From assembly GCF_000143535.2 (NCBI RefSeq), contig NC_037316.1, forward strand, positions 496,001-560,000: a stretch of 64,000 nucleotides of DNA, given 5' to 3'. Every line of letters begins with the position of its first letter. Position 1 is the stretch's first letter. Both the position numbers and the translations under genes were made by a program. This stretch comes from Botrytis cinerea B05.10 (Eukaryota; Ascomycota; Leotiomycetes; Helotiales; Sclerotiniaceae). The notes under the pieces are model-generated. The model was not told where the DNA came from, did no database searches, and worked only from the letters and a program-made list of their open reading frames with translations. Positions 58,478 through 64,000 of the stretch are shown here, piece after piece.

Positions 58478-60805
58478 TTAACACCATGTAAAAACTGGGT
58501 TTTTGCTTTTGACTGTTTCAAGTCTTTCTACTATCACCTTCCTCTGATGTCCCTCCATCCCTTCAGCTGCTGCATATCCCAAGTCCCCTTCAAGATCATC
58601 ACCGTCGTACAATGTCTGAACAGCTCCACGACTCCTCGAGCTAAACGAGAATCTTCTCGATTCTGAACGATTGCCATTTGGTGACCTTGCAGGTCCATCA
58701 TAACTCATACGATTTCTAGAATGTTGAAGGTGTGGTCGATCCGAAAACCTCACTCCATCCTTGAAAGTATTATCTCGAGAGAATCCTGAATTTGCAAATG
58801 TTTGAGAAGACTCAAGGTCAGGGGAAGCATCTCCACTATATCGTGGACTAGCTAACTCGAACCGATTTGGATTGGGTAATTCTGTAGATGGACTTGCAAG
58901 TCCAAGAAGATCTGGTTGCGGTGCTGTCGCATTGGCGGCACTAATATCCATCTCATCATCAAGGCTATTGCGAGCCTCATTACGCCTTCGCATTTCTGCA
59001 GAAGGCACTCTCATAGGAACCGCAACAGGTATATCAACAAGATCATCCCAAACACAAACTCTCGGTCTTCGAGTCAATTCTAAAGGACCATGGTCTACTG
59101 TTTTGAGGGTTTCCACGACATTCCAAGCTTGTCCTTTCATGACAGCAATTTGTCTAGCAAACATGCGTTCTTGAAAATCCGCATCTTGACTGAAAACCTT
59201 TCTTAACTCTAGCTGAGTCTCGCTCCACCATTGCTTTGAAGTTAGCAAAGGAAGAAAATGTTCCCGAGTTTTTTGTGAAAATGGTTGCCCAATCAGTGAT
59301 ACAGGTAAGAACAACCATCCAAAGGGAAAACTTCGCCAAGCATCGGGGTGCTTCCAAGGCCACGATAAACTGTTGTCAATCGCACCAATAGACATTGTTG
59401 GTGCTGCCATTCTAGACGGTGTAGCCGACCTACTTGTAGCTTCCATAGGCTCTTGACTACGGTAGGGATATGCCGGTAGATGGGACATACTGATGTTATC
59501 AGAGCTAGAAACTACTCGAGGTGGCTGTTCTGAATCTGGATTGTTCCTCATTTGCGGAGGGTCTGAAACAATGGAAACGCCCTGAGTTTCCCAGTCGATT
59601 TTGATCATCCAATTATCAAGGCCTCTGTCTGTATTTCGCATTATATAATCCAATATAACCAGTTTCTCCAACTCCTCTCGAAATGATTGTTGTAATGCAT
59701 CTGTCCAAACAAAACGTCGATTTTGGTTATCATCTCCAGATCCGGAAGGACTGCTAGCCCCTGCCCCTTCATTACCCTCGTCTGACTTTGATGAACCTGG
59801 ACGACAAGTCTCTTTCCACCCTCTTTTGTTTCTGTGAGTATCATTCATTCTGAATGTTCCATTTGCATGATCTGGCCAAGGGTGTTCACGGAGGAAGATA
59901 TTCGCATCCTTGAAACCTTTGAGGAAGACTTGGAAACTGCCAACCTTTGGAGGCAGAGGCTTCTTACTCCTGTAAAACTTCCTTCGATCCCAAAAATCAT
60001 AATGGAAAGATTTCGAAGATAAGTGAACTATGTCGGTGTAGGGCACAAGGTGGGTTCGTAGCCTACAGTCAAGCGTGTATGCTGCAGCTTCGGAGACATA
60101 ACTCAAATTGGGAATTAGACATGCTCTTCCAAAGAAGCATGGAAATAAATTGCGATGGATCCATTTGTTCCATTTCGGATTTCCTGCGGCGTACGGTTCC
60201 TCATCTTTCGGCTTGAACACACCGACTACTTTTCCATCACTATTTCGAGCAAAATAACTTCCAGAACTACCCTGAGATATCATTTTTGGATGCATCCCCT
60301 GCTCGATCGCAACTCGAACACTTTCAACAACGTCGTCAAATTCGGATTTCGTCATTCGTCCATGATCGGGTTCTGATGCCAAAGTATCGGCAGTGAGGGG
60401 TCGCATGCCTTCCGGTGCTTGAAATACTGAGTGCTGGATTTCCAGTTTTTCCTCCTGATGTGATTTCCCTTTTACTTTATTGATTTTAAACTTGGACGCT
60501 ATCTCGTCTGCCCATCGTTCCAATCTAGCATTTATAGCTTTGATGTCCACACCGGAGGCATTGCTTCCCATACGACTTCGCCTTCTCGTGTGCCCAAACT
60601 TTCGATTATTTGTCGGTGAGCTGTATCCATCGGTATACATTCCACCATGCGGTCGAGGCTGTGAAATAGAAGCATATCGTGGTGCGCCTGCTGGCTGTAA
60701 GGAAGCATGGCTGGCAGCGAGGGGGTCCTCCTCTTCGTCATCGCTGAACTCTTCGGCTTGGGCGATTTGGGCATAACCCGTGGTAGCTGGACGAAATCTT
60801 GGCAT
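58478..60805 (-). CDS. LSB6: type II phosphatidylinositol 4-kinase Lsb6
   Basis: One uninterrupted frame of 775 residues, similar in length to other fungal Lsb6. After an acidic, disordered N-terminus (about 1-90) and a helix with ARLERWADEIASKF, the kinase core starts near 170. It has a glycine-rich loop (SQGSSGSYFARNSDGK), a lysine in GVFKPKDEEPYA, and a cysteine-bearing NLFPCFFGRACLIPN, the likely membrane-anchoring (palmitoylation) site of type II kinases. The catalytic loop YIMRNTDRGLDNWMIKI is at about 383-400. A further WPWKHPDAWRSFPFGWLFLP block follows, as in the family. The tail is serine/arginine-rich. The enzyme makes PtdIns4P on Golgi, endosomal or vacuolar membranes. In yeast Lsb6 also binds Las17, and that interaction cannot be seen here. 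All motifs are intact. Confidence 0.95.
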   Translation of the reverse strand: MPRFRPATTGYAQIAQAEEFSDDEEEDPLAASHASLQPAGAPRYASISQPRPHGGMYTDGYSSPTNNRKFGHTRRRSRMGSNASGVDIKAINARLERWADEIASKFKINKVKGKSHQEEKLEIQHSVFQAPEGMRPLTADTLASEPDHGRMTKSEFDDVVESVRVAIEQGMHPKMISQGSSGSYFARNSDGKVVGVFKPKDEEPYAAGNPKWNKWIHRNLFPCFFGRACLIPNLSYVSEAAAYTLDCRLRTHLVPYTDIVHLSSKSFHYDFWDRRKFYRSKKPLPPKVGSFQVFLKGFKDANIFLREHPWPDHANGTFRMNDTHRNKRGWKETCRPGSSKSDEGNEGAGASSPSGSGDDNQNRRFVWTDALQQSFREELEKLVILDYIMRNTDRGLDNWMIKIDWETQGVSIVSDPPQMRNNPDSEQPPRVVSSSDNISMSHLPAYPYRSQEPMEATSRSATPSRMAAPTMSIGAIDNSLSWPWKHPDAWRSFPFGWLFLPVSLIGQPFSQKTREHFLPLLTSKQWWSETQLELRKVFSQDADFQERMFARQIAVMKGQAWNVVETLKTVDHGPLELTRRPRVCVWDDLVDIPVAVPMRVPSAEMRRRNEARNSLDDEMDISAANATAPQPDLLGLASPSTELPNPNRFELASPRYSGDASPDLESSQTFANSGFSRDNTFKDGVRFSDRPHLQHSRNRMSYDGPARSPNGNRSESRRFSFSSRSRGAVQTLYDGDDLEGDLGYAAAEGMEGHQRKVIVERLETVKSKNPVFTWC

Positions 60806-61281
60806 ATTAAGTATGATATGTAATTAGGATTGGAGTCGCCATGAAGTAGAATTATTTATGGTTATGAGGCATTTCCAGGAGCGGTGGAACTAGGTATGTT
60901 ACAAGCTCTAGATTCACAACATGCCAGGTAGTCACCGTGGCCCCGGGTCGCGTCACTTATCAATGTACTTATCCAATCAAAAGGGTGGAGAACACAAGGC
61001 TGAGAGATTTATCCCCAAAGATACCAAATCATGAAGAAACACGATGATTGACTGATAAACCGGTCCATTGATATCCATTACACTAGTAGGAATCATTCTC
61101 TGAGCATTCGATGTCAAATGAAGGCAATTGGATTGAACACCATAACGTCAATACCGACAGCCATTGTAACGACGATTGAGTTGGATTGATTTCTAGTCTA
61201 GATATGAGAAGGTTATTGAGACTTCGAGGATTTGCTATCTTTTTATACAATTGAGACACACATTGGCCAAAGCCTTCAACC
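60806..61281. other. intergenic region between LSB6 and AIM41
   Basis: 476 bases with the promoter of LSB6 and the 3' UTR of AIM41. Nothing else was recognised. Confidence 0.55.
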
Positions 61282-61895
61282 TTACGATGCTGCCATGATC
61301 TCCTTTACTATCTTTGCGACCTCCCCCTTTTCTACATTCTTTTCTCCCAATACTTCAGGAGCAAACACTCTTTTCAAGACATCTCCCATTTGCATCTTGA
61401 CCCCCTCAGCCTTCATTGCGTTGACAAGCTCCTTGACTGTATTTCTGATCTCTTCCTCGCCAACTGTCTCAACACCACTGGCATATTCTTCCAAGACCTT
61501 CAATTGCTGTTCTTCCTTCTCAACGAGATCTTCTCTACCTGCTGCCTTGAACTCTTCACTTGCAGCGCGACTGGCATTCGCAGTCTTTCGGAGGAGAGCT
61601 AACATTTGCATATCGGTATTGATAGGCGAGGAAGTCTTAGAGGCATTGAGTGTTTGACTGAGAAGCGATCGAAGGACTGAGAGTCGATTGCTATCTTTGT
61701 TTCTCATGGCAGTTTTCATATCATTCCTATTACCGGACTAATATTAGTACAATGCCTCCCCACAACTAAGAACCACGAACGATATGGTGTGTGTACTGAC
61801 CTGATCTTCAAGAGCATAGGCGGAGGGGTACTGGCAGGGCTTGCATAGTAGCGGCAGCAAATCCTCGAAGCTCTAACAGCTGGTCGTGAAAACAT
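61282..61895 (-). CDS. AIM41: mitochondrial Aim41, GatB/YqeY-domain protein
   Basis: Two exons, 61895-61801 and 61726-61282, with intron GTCAGT...TACTAAT...ATAG, give 179 residues. Exon 1 encodes a short arginine-rich presequence (MFSRPAVRASRICCRYYAS) that looks like a mitochondrial import signal, which decides the start. The mature part is the YqeY module: KIRNDMKTAMRNKDSNRLSV, LRSLLSQTLNASKT and the helical end EEEIRNTVKELVNAMK, then VFAPEVLGEKNVEKGEVAKI. In bacteria YqeY is related to the tail of the amidotransferase GatB. In yeast Aim41 is mitochondrial and its loss alters mitochondrial inheritance. The reaction is unknown. Length and motifs are normal for the family. Confidence 0.93.
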
Positions 61896-62992
61896 TGTCG
61901 ATATGGGTGAGGGGGTGTTGAGAACTTAAAGGGTTGGTATCGAGAGCTTGCAAAAAGTGATTTCCGTCTGAAAATCAAAGGTATGCAGTATTTTTGATTC
62001 AAGTCCACTCACTGTCTGCGTCTGCGAAGAAAACGAGGCTCGCCAAAATTATTTTCCCCGATGCTGCGCTGCCTCACACATCACATAACACAACATTTGA
62101 ATGATCGGACACCTACTTAGGGATGCCAATGGTACAGCACAACAGATATTTGTTACTTTTCACACAAACGCATCTGTGACTATACCTGTTTATCCAATAT
62201 GTCACCATGGATGTGAATATACAGCGAGTGCACACACATTTTCGTGTGGACTATACCAACCAGCATCAGCGCAAGCAAAAAACCATTCAAACAAAATACA
62301 GTTCTTTCATTCGTCAATGTCCCTTGTAGGTGATCGTCAACTTCCCCGCACCTTCTCATTGATCTATGAAGAATGCCGGTTGAATACATATTATGATATT
62401 ATCATTGTTATAACTTATACCTATCAAAGTGTTCTTGTCACAACAAACAAGAAAGTGTATCAAATCTACTATTAATCTGAGAGACCATCTTTCGTTTGCT
62501 CATATCCAATTCTGTTACAGCTCCAAGTATCTAAAATTGATTCCTTGCATCAACCCCCCTCTCCAAGTTTCAACGTCCTACTACTTACACACCAGAGCTC
62601 TGTCTGCTCTCTATATTTGATTTTATTGCCTTCCTCTTACATGTTTCTTGATGCTGTGCCACCAGAAGAGCAACATCGAGCCACTAACATTTTAACATTT
62701 GCTGGCACCATTCACCATCAACTCATCGCTCAGCCTCTGACCTCTGACCTCTGACCACTCATACAGAGACGGACTATCACTCTTTATATACAATCTCCCA
62801 TGTATACTACCTTTTCGAGCATTACTCAAGCAGCAAACTAACACAAGATCATAGTCGATTGACCACCCAACATCAACCACAATAGACGACTTGACCTCCA
62901 AAACTCGAACCTTGCGAACTGGATCACCAGAGCTTCATTGAGACACACAAACTCCTAACATACATACCAATCTTCCAAATCCATCGTGAAAA
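61896..62992. other. intergenic region between AIM41 and the S/R-rich gene
   Basis: 1.1 kb between divergent starts. It is CT-rich in the last 300 bases and contains an ACCTCTG triple repeat near 62736-62755. Nothing codes convincingly. Confidence 0.55.
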
Positions 62993-63532
62993 ATGACACC
63001 CATTGACCCTCGCCCCGCAACCCACCCACCTTCCAACGAACCCTCTCCTCACCGCGGTCGTAAACGTCGTCGATCATCTGCTGCTTCTCCACCACCCATC
63101 ACAACCAGTACATCCACGAATTTCCGAGGTCGAGTTCGTCATCGATCACCTCAGACGTCTCATTTGACAACATCCTCGCAATTGCCATTATCCTCGCCCC
63201 TCAATATCAAATCAACAAACGCAAATGCAACTATGTCATCCCTCACAGCCACAGCCCCTAAAGTCAAATACCAAAAGACTCGCGCCTCAGCAACGACAAC
63301 AACAACGACTCCCTCCCCATCATCATCTCTCCTGCTTTGCTCTCCACGTTCAAAGAACCGGAGAGGCCAATCACCCTCCCGTTCTCGTAGCAAAGGCCAT
63401 TCAGATGACAAGGAGGTTCCCAGGAGAAGACAGAGAACCAGAAGCAGAAGTCGATCTCACAAAGTCGCGAATGATGAGAAGGATAGCAGTAAAGGAAAAA
63501 TGAAAGCTGTATCCGGGACAGAAAGAGCTTGA
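62993..63532 (+). CDS. possible small serine/arginine-rich, low-complexity protein
   Basis: One uninterrupted frame of 179 residues after a CT-rich leader and an AAA before ATG (translation-start-like context). Composition is extremely rich in S, P, T and R, with basic patches (RGRKRRRSSA, RSKNRRGQSPSRSRSKG, RRRQRTRSRSRSHK). The RS dipeptides resemble the tails of splicing or nuclear-speckle proteins, but there is no RRM or other fold. The frame may be a real small nuclear protein or a chance low-complexity frame. It is a single exon and nothing follows in frame. I do not recognise a family. Confidence 0.5.
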   Translation: MTPIDPRPATHPPSNEPSPHRGRKRRRSSAASPPPITTSTSTNFRGRVRHRSPQTSHLTTSSQLPLSSPLNIKSTNANATMSSLTATAPKVKYQKTRASATTTTTTPSPSSSLLLCSPRSKNRRGQSPSRSRSKGHSDDKEVPRRRQRTRSRSRSHKVANDEKDSSKGKMKAVSGTERA

Positions 63533-64000
63533 GACATAGGAATCTTGGAGTTTCATTGATTTTGTTCGCGGAAAGATACCCAGCTGGAATTGACTAATGA
63601 AGCACGATGAATACGATGTGGCCATATATCAAATGAAGACCCGAGAAGAATTCTCACTTGAGATACTTCTGAATGCCACGCCCTGGAGTATCCGAAGAAA
63701 GTTTGGGTTTGGATTGGATTGGACGTATGGTTCGGGTACGTACCAAGAATTTAGGAGTTTATTCCATTCTGGGCTAGGGAGCATGTAGGCAATGGGCAGA
63801 TAGGAGTTAGGCCTGAATGCATGGAATTTTTTTTTTATCTTCGAGAATAACAGTGGCTAGTCCGCTCAATGAATGGTAAATATCAAAAGCAAATGCCCAT
63901 CTTTGTTTACATGCTCTTTTTTACAATATTGCACTATATGCAAATAACATACTCTGTACCAAATCCTCTCTCTCTCATCAGTACTCAACCCCCCCCTAAC
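63533..64000. other. right edge, no gene seen
   Basis: 468 bases of AT-rich sequence with a poly-T run near 63827. No supported exon. Confidence 0.5.

Noticed and set aside
62101..62475. 124-residue plus-strand frame upstream of the S/R-rich gene
   Set aside because: Composition looks like AT-rich spacer. No motif or splice-site support.
1..64000. CRISPR array, insertion sequence, biosynthetic gene cluster or transposon protein
   Set aside because: None of the expected repeats, transposase or reverse-transcriptase motifs, or synthase domains was seen anywhere in the window.

Overview
This window is nuclear DNA from a filamentous ascomycete. The supported genes carry short GT-AG introns of about 48-75 bases, many with a CTAAC- or CTGAC-like branch point just before the 3' splice site. 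Several products belong to standard fungal families (Stu1/CLASP, Mtc6, Sec62, Lsb6, Aim41, a LIM-RhoGAP). There is also an intron-split tRNA-Leu and gene spacers rich in simple repeats. The overall style fits Leotiomycetes, possibly the Sclerotiniaceae (Botrytis/Sclerotinia group), but that placement is an impression and was not tested by comparison.

Layout from left to right. 1-867 is the 3' end of a coiled-coil gene. 1943-3232 is an unknown gene with a Myb-like basic stretch. 3.2-8.2 kb is gene-poor and holds the decayed remains of a NACHT/STAND-type gene near 5.6-6.1 kb. 8193-12214 encodes a two-LIM RhoGAP. 14047-17477 (minus) is stu1, divergent from a basic-secretory-protein-like metallopeptidase gene (18223-19191). 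19584-20265 (minus) is a small gene broken by an 11-bp tandem duplication. 21846-23118 encodes a one-pass membrane protein. MTC6 (24194-26216, minus) and SEC62 (26948-28596, plus) are divergent. A DUF3431 type II membrane protein gene (29136-30248, minus) is followed by an AT-rich island, an RBM26/27-like RNA-binding protein (32084-34513, minus) and a GH92 mannosidase (35109-37991, minus). After about 3 kb of spacer come an unknown gene (41256-42844), an 8-bp minisatellite, tRNA-Leu(AAG) (44314-44430, minus) and a HIRAN-like/SNF2/RING helicase gene (46923-50453, minus). A STAND-like gene (51686-53871, minus) then lies head to head with a broken AAA-ATPase gene (54158-56579, plus). The window closes with LSB6 (58478-60805, minus), AIM41 (61282-61895, minus) and a small S/R-rich gene (62993-63532).

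Most genes are single-copy housekeeping functions: polarity and cytoskeleton (RhoGAP, Stu1), ER translocation (Sec62), glycan trimming (GH92), RNA surveillance (RBM26-like), DNA repair or remodelling (SNF2-RING), phosphoinositides (Lsb6) and mitochondria (Aim41). They do not form an obvious pathway cluster. The unusual content is accessory: one intact and one decayed NTPase gene of the fungal NLR-like/STAND type, a neighbouring AAA gene that has lost its Walker B segment, and a frameshifted small gene. No transposase, reverse transcriptase, CRISPR array or secondary-metabolite cluster was recognised.
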